Below, piece after piece: positions 1 to 7,956 of a stretch of 64,000 nucleotides of DNA. A program made the position numbers and the translations under genes. This DNA is from Bacillus timonensis. GTDB taxonomy: Bacteria > Bacillota > Bacilli > Bacillales > Bacillaceae_L. Under the pieces are notes generated by a model. That model worked only from the letters and a program-made list of their open reading frames with translations. It did not search any database and was not told where the DNA came from. Numbering within the stretch: position 1 is the first letter of the stretch; each line of letters starts with the position of its first letter. The stretch is taken from NCBI RefSeq assembly GCF_000285535.1, contig NZ_HE610986.1, positions 337,760 through 401,759 on the forward strand, read 5' to 3'.

Positions 1-399
1 TTCAAGGTGACTGTAAACGGATGCGAGTAGTTGGTCCTGTTCCTCATTCGTGAGAAAATGCTGAAAAGAATTTCCTACGATAAAAATGAGTGGACTCTTT
101 TCACCTAATTGGAGTTTCGTGCAGTCCTGTTCAATCCACTCAATTTCAAGATTCGTATTTTTCGTTTTCTTTTTTGCTTGAGTAAGCATGCCATTATGTA
201 TGTCCACCCCAAATAGGGTATGTCCTGCTTGAGCTAGGGGAATTGTTGCACGGCCAGTTCCACATGCTAAATCAATGATTGGCCCGTTAACCTTTGTAGC
301 CCATTTCATTAAAAATTTCACGTCGTCTTGGAATGGCTCGTTCTCCTGATCATAAAGATCCGGATCTTTGTATTCTTCAAAATTGTTAAATTGGTTCAT
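1..399 (-). CDS. class I SAM-dependent methyltransferase (3' end cut by window)
   Basis: The first 133 residues of a protein that runs off the left edge. Motif I, DLACGTG, lies at residues 43-49 after a short helical N-terminus, followed by the acidic ribose-binding strand end GVDIHNGML (64-72) and a later QD pair (91-92). This is the layout of a Rossmann-fold SAM methyltransferase of the methyltransferase-25/UbiE kind. The substrate cannot be inferred. The ATG at 399 is preceded by GGAG at a normal distance. The Nudix gene starting at 858 lies just upstream on the same strand, so the two may be co-transcribed. Confidence 0.8.
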   Translation of the reverse strand, partial: MNQFNNFEEYKDPDLYDQENEPFQDDVKFLMKWATKVNGPIIDLACGTGRATIPLAQAGHTLFGVDIHNGMLTQAKKKTKNTNLEIEWIEQDCTKLQLGEKSPLIFIVGNSFQHFLTNEEQDQLLASVYSHLE

Positions 400-411
400 G
401 TCGTATATCTC

Positions 412-858
412 CTACTTTACATGTTTCTCTATTATGATCCTTGCTCTTTCATCCATATTGTTTGGAATTTCTGTTTTTGAAAAAAAACGAAGGTTTACGC
501 TTTCTCCATCATTCATTTGTAAGTTCCCACTTATTTCATTCGCTATAAATACTGCAATTACATTGTATACCTCGTCACCATTTGGATATTTAAAGTAAAG
601 TTCCCCACCTGATAATGTATCTATATGGATATATTTTTCTGCAACTAGTCCCGTTTCTTCGAATAATTCTCTTTTTGCCGTCTCCTCGAGAGTTTCTCCA
701 GGTTCCATTGAGCCTCCTGGTAAACCCCATTCAAAGGTATCTGACCGAAGCTGTAACAGTATTTTGCCTTCTTGATTTTCAACTATTATAGTAGAACCAA
801 CCAATATTAAAGGTCTCGTTCCAATTAGGTTTCTGATTTCACTCGTATAGTCTCCCAT
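412..858 (-). CDS. Nudix hydrolase
   Basis: A 148-residue single-domain Nudix protein that should hydrolyse a nucleoside diphosphate linked to another moiety, using a divalent metal. The Nudix box is complete at residues 49-71 (G, x5, E, x7, REL, x, EETGL). The frame is open further upstream, but the ATG at 858 has AAGGGG at proper spacing and gives the N-terminus usual for this subfamily (GTRPLILVGS at residues 13-22). The stop is 13 bases from the methyltransferase start, which suggests an operon. Substrate unknown; family assignment firm. Confidence 0.88.
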   Translation of the reverse strand: MGDYTSEIRNLIGTRPLILVGSTIIVENQEGKILLQLRSDTFEWGLPGGSMEPGETLEETAKRELFEETGLVAEKYIHIDTLSGGELYFKYPNGDEVYNVIAVFIANEISGNLQMNDGESVNLRFFSKTEIPNNMDERARIIIEKHVK

Positions 859-998
859 ATCATTCCCCTTTGTAAAACTCGTTCTTATACTATTTTCCAC
901 ATAAAGGTAGTCATATCCTTCTAAAACTGTAAGCAAACCCTACAATATGGTAAGATTAAAAAGGAAAATCTATCTTGTAATTGAAAGGCTTGGTTTTT

Positions 999-1865
999 GT
1001 GGTAAAAACAAAGAAAAAACGTGTTTTAACAGAGATTAAACAACTTATTATGATTACCATTGGGGCTCTAATCGCGGGCTTTGGGTTGGAATTATTTTTA
1101 GTGCCTAATAATATTTTGGACGGTGGGGTTATCGGTCTTTCCATCATTGCTTCAAAGATCTTTTCAGTTCCAATGAGTATCTTTCTCATCGTTTTAAATA
1201 TTCCGTTCCTTATTTTTGGATATCGAAAAATGGGAGTCAAATTTACTTTACATACGTTGTTTGGTGTCTTGGTATTATCAGCATTTACTGCATATTTGCA
1301 TCATTTTGAACCAGTAACAAATGATTTATTTTTAGCAACGGTTATTGGTGCGGTTATTTTAGGTACAGGTGTCGGGTTAGTTATCCGAACAGGTGGTGCA
1401 TTGGATGGCACTGAAATTTTGGCCATTATTGTAAGCAAGAAACGACCAGTCTCTGTAGGTCAAACGGTAATGATTATGAACGTGTTTATTTTTATCCTTG
1501 CTGCCTTACTTGTATTTAGTTGGGAAACGGCTATGTACTCGATTATTACTTATTACATCGCCTTTAAAATGATTGATATTGTGGTTGAAGGTATTGAAGA
1601 ATTAAAATCGGTAACCATTATTTCCGATACACCTGATAAGCTTGCAACTGAATTGAATAAGGTATTGGGTCGTGGAATTACCTTTATACATGGTGAAGGG
1701 GCCTACACAAATGAACCTAGAAAAATTATATATACAATTGTCAGCCGGATTGAACTTTCCACACTTAGGGAAATTGCGCATGAAATTGATCCAAGTGCAT
1801 TAATTGCGATTGAAAATATGGCAGATGTGACGGGAAGTAATTTTGGAAACGGTGAAGGACATTAA
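999..1865 (+). CDS. YitT family membrane protein (DUF161/DUF2179)
   Basis: A 288-residue protein with a run of hydrophobic transmembrane segments over about residues 15-185 (several GxG-rich stretches such as VIGAVILGTGVGLVIRTGG) and a soluble C-terminal domain that fits DUF2179 (SVTIISDTPDKLATELNK through the GEGAYT motif). This is the YitT architecture, found in several paralogues per Bacillus genome; function is not established. The frame is open from a TTG at 981, but the GTG at 999 has GAAAGG ten bases upstream and gives a charged N-terminus (VVKTKKKR). It is divergent from the Nudix gene and ends at a strong hairpin. Confidence 0.88.
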   Translation: MVKTKKKRVLTEIKQLIMITIGALIAGFGLELFLVPNNILDGGVIGLSIIASKIFSVPMSIFLIVLNIPFLIFGYRKMGVKFTLHTLFGVLVLSAFTAYLHHFEPVTNDLFLATVIGAVILGTGVGLVIRTGGALDGTEILAIIVSKKRPVSVGQTVMIMNVFIFILAALLVFSWETAMYSIITYYIAFKMIDIVVEGIEELKSVTIISDTPDKLATELNKVLGRGITFIHGEGAYTNEPRKIIYTIVSRIELSTLREIAHEIDPSALIAIENMADVTGSNFGNGEGH

Positions 1866-1870
1866 TTAAC

Positions 1871-1902
1871 AAATACAGAGGCTTGAGTGCCTCTGTATTT
1901 TT
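1871..1902 (+). terminator. rho-independent terminator of the yitT-like gene
   Basis: A 12-bp perfect stem (1871-1882 with 1889-1900) around a TTGAGT loop; the stem's 3' arm ends in T residues. It starts five bases after the stop codon. Confidence 0.85.
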
Positions 1903-1998
1903 AGGTTATTTAAAAAATCAGGTAAGAAGCGAATTTTGCTTTAATAGTTGTAACTTTGTTAGAATTTTTATCGATACTAAAAGAAATGAGTGATAAAG

Positions 1999-2376
1999 AT
2001 GATTAATAAAATTGGAAAAATAACCGTTTATGTAGAAGACCAAGAGCAAGCAAAGGATTTCTGGGTCAACAAACTTGGTTTTGTTTTAAAGCTTGAGCAA
2101 CCAATGGGACCTGACTTTTTTTGGATTGAAGTAGGACCTAGTGAAGATGAATTCACTACACTTGTGCTATACTCTAAAGCAGCAATGGAACAGCATGACC
2201 CATCAAAGGTTTCACATCCATCCGTTCTTTTCAGCACAACTGACATTGAAGCAGCCTATGAGGAAATGAAGCAAAACGACGTAAAGGTTGGAGAAATGCT
2301 TAGAATGCCGTTTGGCACAATGTTCTCTTTCTCTGATCAAGACGGCAATGAGTATTTGTTAAGAGAAGATAAATAA
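1999..2376 (+). CDS. VOC family protein (glyoxalase/bleomycin-resistance fold)
   Basis: A 125-residue single-domain vicinal-oxygen-chelate protein. It opens with the family's KITVYVEDQEQAKDFWVNKL strand-helix unit, and ends with FSFSDQDGNEYLLRE, the usual 'D-x-D-G-N' C-terminal strand. Reaction and ligand cannot be told. A GTG at 1990 is in frame, but homologues begin at the M-I-N-K equivalent, so the ATG at 1999 is preferred; neither has a strong ribosome binding site. It is flanked by a terminator and the SpoIIP gene and looks monocistronic. Confidence 0.82.
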   Translation: MINKIGKITVYVEDQEQAKDFWVNKLGFVLKLEQPMGPDFFWIEVGPSEDEFTTLVLYSKAAMEQHDPSKVSHPSVLFSTTDIEAAYEEMKQNDVKVGEMLRMPFGTMFSFSDQDGNEYLLREDK

Positions 2377-2491
2377 TGGAGCTACATATGTAAGAGCATG
2401 GGCGACCATGCTTTTTCTATTGATAGGAAAACCATTCTAATTTGGAAATATTTTTCATATATATGTCCAAAAGCAAAAAAGGACGGATATC

Positions 2492-3643
2492 ATGAAAAGT
2501 TCTGGATATGGGCAAATTTATATCTCAAGAATCATCTTTTTATGTTTCTTTGTCGTAATCATTTGTTTTGCAGCTGCCACAAGCATATCCTCTATGAAAA
2601 AGGAATGGGTTCATTTTCAACAATTCGATAGCAACCTTCAATCCTTTCCAGCTGAGTTTTTTGTAAAATTGCTTGAATTCGAAAATGCCTATTTCGGACA
2701 GACTTTAATCAAAGAACAAGAATCGTTCACAAAACTTCTTGTCGAATCAACTCTACAATTTAAGTATGGTGATTTACGAAGTTTTTTCGGTCATGAACTT
2801 CCTGGATTATCGATGTACCATACTGAAATCCTGATTTCAGGGGAAGGCACAGATTTCACGACTCTTCCTTACGAGTCGGCACCTCCTCTAGATGTTTTAC
2901 TTCAGGAAAGAGAAATGGCTCAAAAGGAATTAGAAGAACTAAATAATGATGATTCAAAGACACCGCCCGTTCAATTTGTTACCGATAGTAAAGTGTTAAT
3001 CTATCACTCTCATAGTTTTGAATCCTATTTGCCTCTCCTTGGCCTCACAGGCAACCCTGATAAGGATAAAGCGGTTGATTCAAAAACAAACATCACGCTT
3101 GTCGGAGAACTCTTAGGTAAAGAATTAGAACAATACGGTATTAATGCAATTGTCGATAAAACGAATATCGGGCAAGAATTGCAGAAAAAAGGCTGGGGAA
3201 CGACCAAATCTTATGCAGTTTCACGTGGAATCGTTCAATCTGCTATGGCAAGCGACTCTGATATCGACTTTTTAATTGATATCCACCGTGACAGTGTTCG
3301 GAAAGATGGTTCAACAGTCACCATCAACAATAAGCCATATGCAAGGGTATTTTTTGTCGTCGGAAAAGCGAGTCGTAATTTTGAACAAAGTTATGCACTA
3401 GCCGAGTCTCTCAACAAATCAATCGAGTCTCAGTATCCCGGAATCAGTCGGGGTGTGATTGGAAAGGGACTAGATCAAGGAAATGGAGTGTATAACCAGG
3501 ATTTAGCGAAAAATTCAATTCTTATCGAAGTCGGCGGGGTTGATAATGATATGAAAGAATTAAAAAATACGGTTGAGGCACTTGCAAAAGTGATTAGTGA
3601 TCATATTCTTGAAGCACAGAAAGTGAACTCATCGAATGAGTAA
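2492..3643 (+). CDS. spoIIP: stage II sporulation protein P (SpoIIP family amidase/endopeptidase)
   Basis: A 383-residue SpoIIP-family peptidoglycan hydrolase. In sporulating cells SpoIIP works with SpoIID and SpoIIM at the septum during engulfment. The N-terminus has one membrane anchor (about residues 10-31) facing the outside, then a linker, then the catalytic domain: YHSHSFESY (His172, His174), DIHRDS (His265) and IEVGG (Glu346), the residues expected to bind zinc and activate water. Length matches the family. The usual spoIIP neighbours gpr and lepA are not seen here, so this may be a second copy. AAAGGACGG precedes the ATG. A 56-codon ORF overlaps its stop. Confidence 0.85.
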   Translation: MKSSGYGQIYISRIIFLCFFVVIICFAAATSISSMKKEWVHFQQFDSNLQSFPAEFFVKLLEFENAYFGQTLIKEQESFTKLLVESTLQFKYGDLRSFFGHELPGLSMYHTEILISGEGTDFTTLPYESAPPLDVLLQEREMAQKELEELNNDDSKTPPVQFVTDSKVLIYHSHSFESYLPLLGLTGNPDKDKAVDSKTNITLVGELLGKELEQYGINAIVDKTNIGQELQKKGWGTTKSYAVSRGIVQSAMASDSDIDFLIDIHRDSVRKDGSTVTINNKPYARVFFVVGKASRNFEQSYALAESLNKSIESQYPGISRGVIGKGLDQGNGVYNQDLAKNSILIEVGGVDNDMKELKNTVEALAKVISDHILEAQKVNSSNE

Positions 3644-3806
3644 AGAGTTACTTTTTTGGGTGATTTGGTTGTTTCTCTCCACATTATTTTGCTTTTTTTA
3701 CTTACCCTTTGGTTATACCATTACGGCATTTCTGACTGGGATTATCATGTGCTGTAAAGCGTTGGTTAAACAATTGATCGTGGAGAATAGAAAACAACGG
3801 GGGTAA
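3636..3806 (+). CDS. small membrane protein overlapping the spoIIP stop
   Basis: A 56-residue ORF whose ATG lies inside the last codons of the SpoIIP gene (8-base overlap), a layout typical of translational coupling. It is very hydrophobic: WVIWLFLSTLFCFFYLPFG and a second segment ITAFLTGIIMCC predict two membrane passes, followed by a basic tail ending RKQRG. I do not recognise the family. The terminator stem begins within its last codons, so the gene fills the space between spoIIP and the terminator, which argues that it is real. Confidence 0.6.
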   Translation: MSKELLFWVIWLFLSTLFCFFYLPFGYTITAFLTGIIMCCKALVKQLIVENRKQRG

Positions 3807-3834
3807 CTTAAACAGCCTCCGTTGTTTTTGTTTC
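3791..3834 (+). terminator. terminator after spoIIP and the small ORF
   Basis: Stem AAAACAACGGggg against cctCCGTTGTTTT with one mismatch, loop of about 12 bases, ending in TTTTTG. The 5' arm overlaps the end of the 56-codon ORF. Confidence 0.75.
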
Positions 3835-3839
3835 TCCTC

Positions 3840-4184
3840 TTAATCCATTGCTTCTCTCACCTTTTGTGGAATCATCACAACCTCAGTTGTTAGATCAACG
3901 GGACGAAATTCCGGGTCAATACATTCGTCCCAATACTCTAGGTGCTTTTTATCAATCCAATGCTTGGATTCTTCAACGTTTTGACCACCTTCGCCTTGGA
4001 CTGAATACCAATACAAATACTCATGACCATCAAGATTTTCTCTAAAAATGGTCTCAACGTACATCTTCTCACCTTCTAAAGTGACCAAAACATCCTTCAT
4101 ATTTTCATTTAAAAATTGTAGCCATTCCGTGACTATATCAGATTTACCCTCTTTCACTTTAAATCTTGTTAATTCAACATTCAT
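3840..4184 (-). CDS. DUF6176 family protein
   Basis: A 114-residue soluble acidic protein that I place in DUF6176, from MNVELTRFKVKEGKSD at the start to a central YLYWYSVQGEGG and SKHWIDKKHLEYWDECID. Function is not known; the fold is probably a small ferredoxin-like dimeric barrel, by inference. The ATG at 4184 has AGGAAGGA at good spacing; the ten upstream codons in frame overlap the MFS gene and are rejected. It is the last gene of a VOC-MFS-DUF6176 run transcribed leftward. Confidence 0.75.
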   Translation of the reverse strand: MNVELTRFKVKEGKSDIVTEWLQFLNENMKDVLVTLEGEKMYVETIFRENLDGHEYLYWYSVQGEGGQNVEESKHWIDKKHLEYWDECIDPEFRPVDLTTEVVMIPQKVREAMD

Positions 4185-4203
4185 GAATGAACAATCCTTC
4201 CTC

Positions 4204-5466
4204 TTATTTCCCAACCGTCACCCCTTGTCTCTGTGTGACGATTGTGGCTTGTTTTTTAATAATTAACACAAACAGTGTTGCCACAATACAAAGGAATCCC
4301 GCGGATATAAACGTGATGGTGTAACTATGGAAGACCTCGTAGAAGTAGCCACCTAAAAATGCTGCAACACCTGAACCGATTTGGTGTGCTGCAAACACCC
4401 AGCCGTATACGATTGGTCCATTTTCTTTTCCGAAAAAGTCAGCGGCAAGCCGTACTGTTGGCGGTACCGTGGCAATCCAGTCCAGTCCATAAAATACGGC
4501 GAATGCGATGAGCATCACGTATGATTGCATATGCAGGGCGTATGGCAACACAAGTAACGATATACCGCGGAGGCCATAAAACCAGAATAATAACCATCGA
4601 TTATCGAATCTATCAGATAACCAACCTGCTATCGTGGTTCCGATAATATTAAATACTCCCATGAATGCGAAGATACTAGCCGCATGAACCTCTGGTATTC
4701 CGTGATGGGTTGAGGCTGGAATAAAATGTGTGCCTAAAAGTCCTGCAGTTGATAAACCGCAAATAAAGAAACTTCCTGATAGTAACCAAAACGGGCCGGA
4801 GCGTACCCCAATCCAAAGCACCTCAAAAGCGGATGTGATTGGATTCTTTTTGTTTTCATTTTTTGGTTCTTCCTTCGTTGCCCCATATGGAAGAAGGCCT
4901 ATATCACGAGGATGATCTTTCATCCAGATGAAGATTATGGGAGTAATCAGAAGTCCAAGCCCGATGAATACAGCCATTCCCACTCTCCAGGAATATGCTT
5001 CTGTTAGGAATGATAATAACGGTAAAAAGATCATTTGCCCTGCCGCGGTTGCAGCCATGAGTAATCCTAATACCATTCCGCGTTTTTCCTCAAACCAAAT
5101 TGTTGCGATATTGGCAGAAAGTACAGATAAGAATACGCCTGAACCAATTCCAATAATAACTCCCCAGATGAGGTGGAGCTGCCAAATATGTGCCATAAAG
5201 AGGCTTGTGACTAGCCCAATGACTAACAAGACCATCGAATAAGCCATGATTTTACGGACACCTAATCTCTCAAGTCCAGCAGCGATGAATGGTCCGGAAA
5301 TTCCATAGAGTATGAGATTTATGGCAAATGCAAAAGAAATGGACGAACGACTCCAGTCAAACTCCTGCTCTAATGGTATTAAAATGACTCCTGTAATGGA
5401 GCGAGTTCCCGCTGCAATTAGTACCGCAATGAATGTAATCCAAACGACAACCCAGCCATAATGCAT
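4204..5466 (-). CDS. MFS transporter (oxalate/formate antiporter-like)
   Basis: A 420-residue, 12-segment major facilitator protein. It begins HYGWVVVWITFIAVLIAAG, a start common in the OxlT/monocarboxylate branch. The loop 2-3 signature is present as GLERLGVRKIMAYS, and a long charged central loop (KEEPKNENKKN) separates the two halves. It is probably a secondary transporter of small organic anions, by family. The ATG at 5466 is eight bases from AAGGAG, so the GTG at 5475 is rejected. It sits between a VOC gene and a DUF6176 gene on the same strand with short gaps. Confidence 0.85.
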   Translation of the reverse strand: MHYGWVVVWITFIAVLIAAGTRSITGVILIPLEQEFDWSRSSISFAFAINLILYGISGPFIAAGLERLGVRKIMAYSMVLLVIGLVTSLFMAHIWQLHLIWGVIIGIGSGVFLSVLSANIATIWFEEKRGMVLGLLMAATAAGQMIFLPLLSFLTEAYSWRVGMAVFIGLGLLITPIIFIWMKDHPRDIGLLPYGATKEEPKNENKKNPITSAFEVLWIGVRSGPFWLLSGSFFICGLSTAGLLGTHFIPASTHHGIPEVHAASIFAFMGVFNIIGTTIAGWLSDRFDNRWLLFWFYGLRGISLLVLPYALHMQSYVMLIAFAVFYGLDWIATVPPTVRLAADFFGKENGPIVYGWVFAAHQIGSGVAAFLGGYFYEVFHSYTITFISAGFLCIVATLFVLIIKKQATIVTQRQGVTVGK

Positions 5467-5483
5467 GGTCAGCACTCCTTTTT

Positions 5484-5867
5484 TTAAAGGTTTTCGTAGA
5501 TTTCAATTAGGTTGCCGGCTGGGTCACGAAAATGTGCAACCTTCAGCATCCAGTCCGCTTGTTCATGTGGCTTAGTGATGAACTCAAGTTTATCTTTCAA
5601 TTGTTCGTATGTATTCTTAACACTATCCACTTTAAAAATCAATGTCGTTCTGTCCTGTTTTTCCTTAATTGGCGTATATTCAGCGCCAATCGCTGCCACC
5701 ATTTGTTTTCTTTCAAATAAACCAATCTTTGCTCCACCGATACCAATAAAGTCCGCATACATGGAAGTTTCGTCCCCCCATGAAACCTCAAAACCTAGTA
5801 TGTCTCGGTAAAATAAAAAGCATTCTTTATAGTTATCTACTAATAATCGGATATGCGTTAGGTTCAT
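5484..5867 (-). CDS. VOC family protein
   Basis: A 127-residue single-domain glyoxalase-fold protein: NLTHIRLLVDNYKECFLFYR at the start and HFRDPAGNLIEIYENL at the end, the two conserved ends of a VOC module. Metal-binding His/Glu candidates are His5 and the final Glu of LIEIYE. AGGAAGGG precedes the ATG. It is the first gene of the leftward operon with the MFS transporter, so it may modify the transported compound, by inference only. Confidence 0.83.
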   Translation of the reverse strand: MNLTHIRLLVDNYKECFLFYRDILGFEVSWGDETSMYADFIGIGGAKIGLFERKQMVAAIGAEYTPIKEKQDRTTLIFKVDSVKNTYEQLKDKLEFITKPHEQADWMLKVAHFRDPAGNLIEIYENL

Positions 5868-5962
5868 GTTATCCCTTCCTAATTACTTTTTGTATTATGA
5901 TGTTTCTATTATACATTTATCAAAAATTTCTGCCTATTCTAAACACCCGAAGAATCTTCTTG

Positions 5963-6072
5963 CTATCAGCCATTAACTTCAACTATTGGCTGAAAAAAGT
6001 TTTTATTGGCCATAAATTATATTTATCAGCCATATTTTTGTATTATTGGCCATAAATCTGTTGTATCGACAG
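5963..6072. repeat. 20-nt-periodic repeat array A
   Basis: Six degenerate units in exact 20-base register. The core ATCAGC/ATTGGC/ATCGAC ends at 5970, 5990, 6010, 6030, 6050 and 6070; the best units read ATTGGCCATAAA. On the minus strand the unit is TTTATGGCYRATAA plus about six variable bases. It lies between the VOC operon and the AraC gene. The same family occurs at 12701-12790 and 13901-13990. Confidence 0.8.
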
Positions 6073-6117
6073 CAAAAGCGGCCACATTGCCCCGCTAAGC
6101 AATTTTACTACCAGCAA

Positions 6118-6142
6118 AGCCCCAAGGAATATCCTTGGGGCT
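6118..6142 (-). terminator. hairpin after the AraC-type gene
   Basis: A near-perfect palindrome, AGCCCCAAGGA / TCCTTGGGGCT with a three-base loop, seven bases downstream of the AraC gene's stop. The T run is short (CTTTGC), so termination strength is uncertain. Confidence 0.6.
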
Positions 6143-6148
6143 CACACT

Positions 6149-7003
6149 CTACTTCACCGGAATCCAAATCTCAGAGTAATAGTCAGATTCATATGCATTT
6201 CCATCTGGATACATTTCGAACTCAGCTGTTCCCGCATACGTATACCCGCTTGATGGGAACCACTCTGAATAGATTTTTTTCCACGCGTCCTGCATTGCGT
6301 GAGGCATCGCTCCATGAACTTCGAAAACGGCCCATTTTGATGCTGGAATGTCTAACACATCAAACTTTCCTGATGCGCCATCCGTATTTTCCACTGCCAC
6401 CCAATAGTCGATTGTTGTTGCATTTGGCTCACTTACACAGACACCTAGAATCCCATTAATTTCGCCGTTTATTAAGGGTATTAAAGCATCACAGGTCCCG
6501 TCAGAATTCACTTCGTCCCATAACTTCGGAATACTACGAAGTTGTTCATCATTCACACATGAAAAGTTGCGCTTCACTCCAACCACCTTAAATTCTTCCT
6601 TTTCAACAATACGATACTTCACTGGATCTGCTCCTTTCAGACTCACCTGAATGACCAGGCGGCTATATGATTGCAGCTTTCCAATCCCTTTTCGGATATC
6701 ACTTGGCGTTACTCCATGTTGTTTCCGAAAAGCTTTTGTAAAAGCCTCGGGAGTGTCGTAGCCATATTTGTAGGCTAGATCGATAATCTTCATATCCGTT
6801 CTCGATAATTCTTCACCTGCAAGTGTTAATCTGCGGCGGCGGAGGTAGTCGCCTACTGTAATGTCTGTTAAAATCGAAAATGTGCGTTGAAAATGAAACG
6901 GTGACGCACTCGCGACACGTGCTATCTCTTCGATTGAGACATCCTCAAGCAGATGGTCCTCCATATAATCAATTGCGTTCTGTAATGATTCTAGCCAACT
7001 CAT
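6149..7003 (-). CDS. AraC family regulator with GyrI-like effector domain
   Basis: A 284-residue transcription factor. The N-terminal third is the AraC double helix-turn-helix (SIEEIARVASASPFHFQRTF, then IIDLAYKYGYDTPEAFTKAF), with the family's GVTP motif closing it. The rest is a GyrI-like/effector-binding domain (about residues 120-284) ending YYSEIWIPVK, which in relatives binds small hydrophobic or cationic ligands. The order, DNA binding first, is that of the Rob/SoxS-like fusions. The ATG at 7003 is eight bases from AAGGAG. The regulated genes cannot be told; the neighbouring Nudix gene is on the same strand. Confidence 0.88.
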   Translation of the reverse strand: MSWLESLQNAIDYMEDHLLEDVSIEEIARVASASPFHFQRTFSILTDITVGDYLRRRRLTLAGEELSRTDMKIIDLAYKYGYDTPEAFTKAFRKQHGVTPSDIRKGIGKLQSYSRLVIQVSLKGADPVKYRIVEKEEFKVVGVKRNFSCVNDEQLRSIPKLWDEVNSDGTCDALIPLINGEINGILGVCVSEPNATTIDYWVAVENTDGASGKFDVLDIPASKWAVFEVHGAMPHAMQDAWKKIYSEWFPSSGYTYAGTAEFEMYPDGNAYESDYYSEIWIPVK

Positions 7004-7053
7004 TTCCCTCACTCCTTACCTTCATTCTATCTGCCATTCTTTTTTCCATCCTG

Positions 7054-7530
7054 TCATTTTGTGCTTAGTTGAGACAGATTTTTTATAAAAAAGCTTTTTG
7101 TATCTTCATGAGTGAGTTTGTCTATAACCTCTTCTCTCGCAAAAAACTGGAGTTCTGCGATTTCTTCATCGATTGGCAATAAGTCCGCTATAACTCCTGT
7201 GAATTCAACCAAAAACATGGTAGTTTCCTGGCGTTCATATCCAATCTTCATTTTTTCAGGGAACTCAAAGCAAATTTGATCAGGAAACTGCTTTTTAATC
7301 AAAAAATCAGTACAGCCTGTTTCTTCCTTCAGTTCACGGAGCATTGCATGTTGTACCGATTCATCGCTGTCTTCAATCCCGCCCTTAATAAAATCCCACT
7401 CACCCTTTATTTTTTCTGAACCAGTCAGAGTGTTTATTTTTGTTTTATGGGCAAGTAAAAATTGATTGTCTTTCATTACAATTGCCCCAACTGCTTGTCT
7501 AATCATAATCGAGCGACTTTCGTCCTTCAT
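7054..7530 (-). CDS. Nudix hydrolase
   Basis: A Nudix protein of about 158 residues. The Nudix box is complete: GGIEDSDESVQHAMLRELKE followed by ETGC. After the N-terminal AVGAIVMKDNQFLLAHK strand it has the KGEWDFIKGG approach typical of MutT-like enzymes acting on nucleotide di- or triphosphates. The start is uncertain: a TTG at 7542, ATG at 7530 and ATG at 7506 share the frame and none has an ideal ribosome binding site; homologues usually begin near the M-I-R-Q at 7506. Divergent from the sigma factor operon. Confidence 0.83.
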   Translation of the reverse strand: MKDESRSIMIRQAVGAIVMKDNQFLLAHKTKINTLTGSEKIKGEWDFIKGGIEDSDESVQHAMLRELKEETGCTDFLIKKQFPDQICFEFPEKMKIGYERQETTMFLVEFTGVIADLLPIDEEIAELQFFAREEVIDKLTHEDTKSFFIKNLSQLSTK

Positions 7531-7689
7531 GCACATCCACAATCCATTTTTAACATTTTTACTCTTCAGCCCTTTCCAAAATGATAAGATTTATATGTAT
7601 TTCGGTACCAACTACCAAAATCCTTTTTAAAACGTGAAACGTTTTTTATGTCTAGTTTCTCTAACTAATAGAAGAAAGGAGGAAGGGTT

Positions 7690-7956
7690 TTGACGACAAA
7701 CAAACTTGTTGCAAAAGCAAAAAAGGGAAATAACCGTGCTTTTCAGGAATTAATAGATACAGAAAAAACGAAGCTTTATAAGATGGCATACTTGTATATG
7801 AAAAATGAGGACGATGCACTTGAGGTGTTTCAGGAAACGATTTATAAAGCCTTGACTTCGATTAAAGGGCTTAAAAATGATACATATTTTTCAACTTGGA
7901 TTACACGAATTTTGATTAATACCGCTATTGACCAACTCCGAAAGAAAAAAGAGTGA
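7690..7956 (+). CDS. ECF sigma factor, N-terminal part (frame interrupted)
   Basis: 88 codons carrying sigma region 2 of an extracytoplasmic-function sigma factor (AYLYMKNEDDALEVFQETIY, then YFSTWITRILINTAIDQLRK). The TTG start follows a very strong AAAGGAGGAAGGG. The frame ends at TGA 7954-7956 directly after an A6G run at 7945-7951, while region 4 continues in the -1 frame. Without region 4 this piece could not bind a -35 element alone. A lost A in the run, or frameshifting on it, would give one 174-residue protein of normal ECF length. A possible autoregulated promoter has TGAAAC near 7635. Confidence 0.8.
   Translation: MTTNKLVAKAKKGNNRAFQELIDTEKTKLYKMAYLYMKNEDDALEVFQETIYKALTSIKGLKNDTYFSTWITRILINTAIDQLRKKKE
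7945..7951 (+). other. A6G slippery run at the sigma frameshift
   Basis: In the zero frame the codons are AAA AAA GAG TGA. A -1 shift, or one extra A in the mRNA, gives AAA AAA AGA GTG and continues exactly into the region-4 frame. The stop TGA overlaps the GTG of the second ORF (GTGA), which would also allow reinitiation. Confidence 0.65.

Noticed and set aside
5963-6072. CRISPR array
   Set aside because: Units are about 20 nt in total with degenerate cores and no cas genes nearby; CRISPR repeats are longer and near-identical.
7635-7660. Firm ECF autoregulatory promoter
   Set aside because: TGAAAC is present, but no convincing CGTC -10 element at the right spacing.
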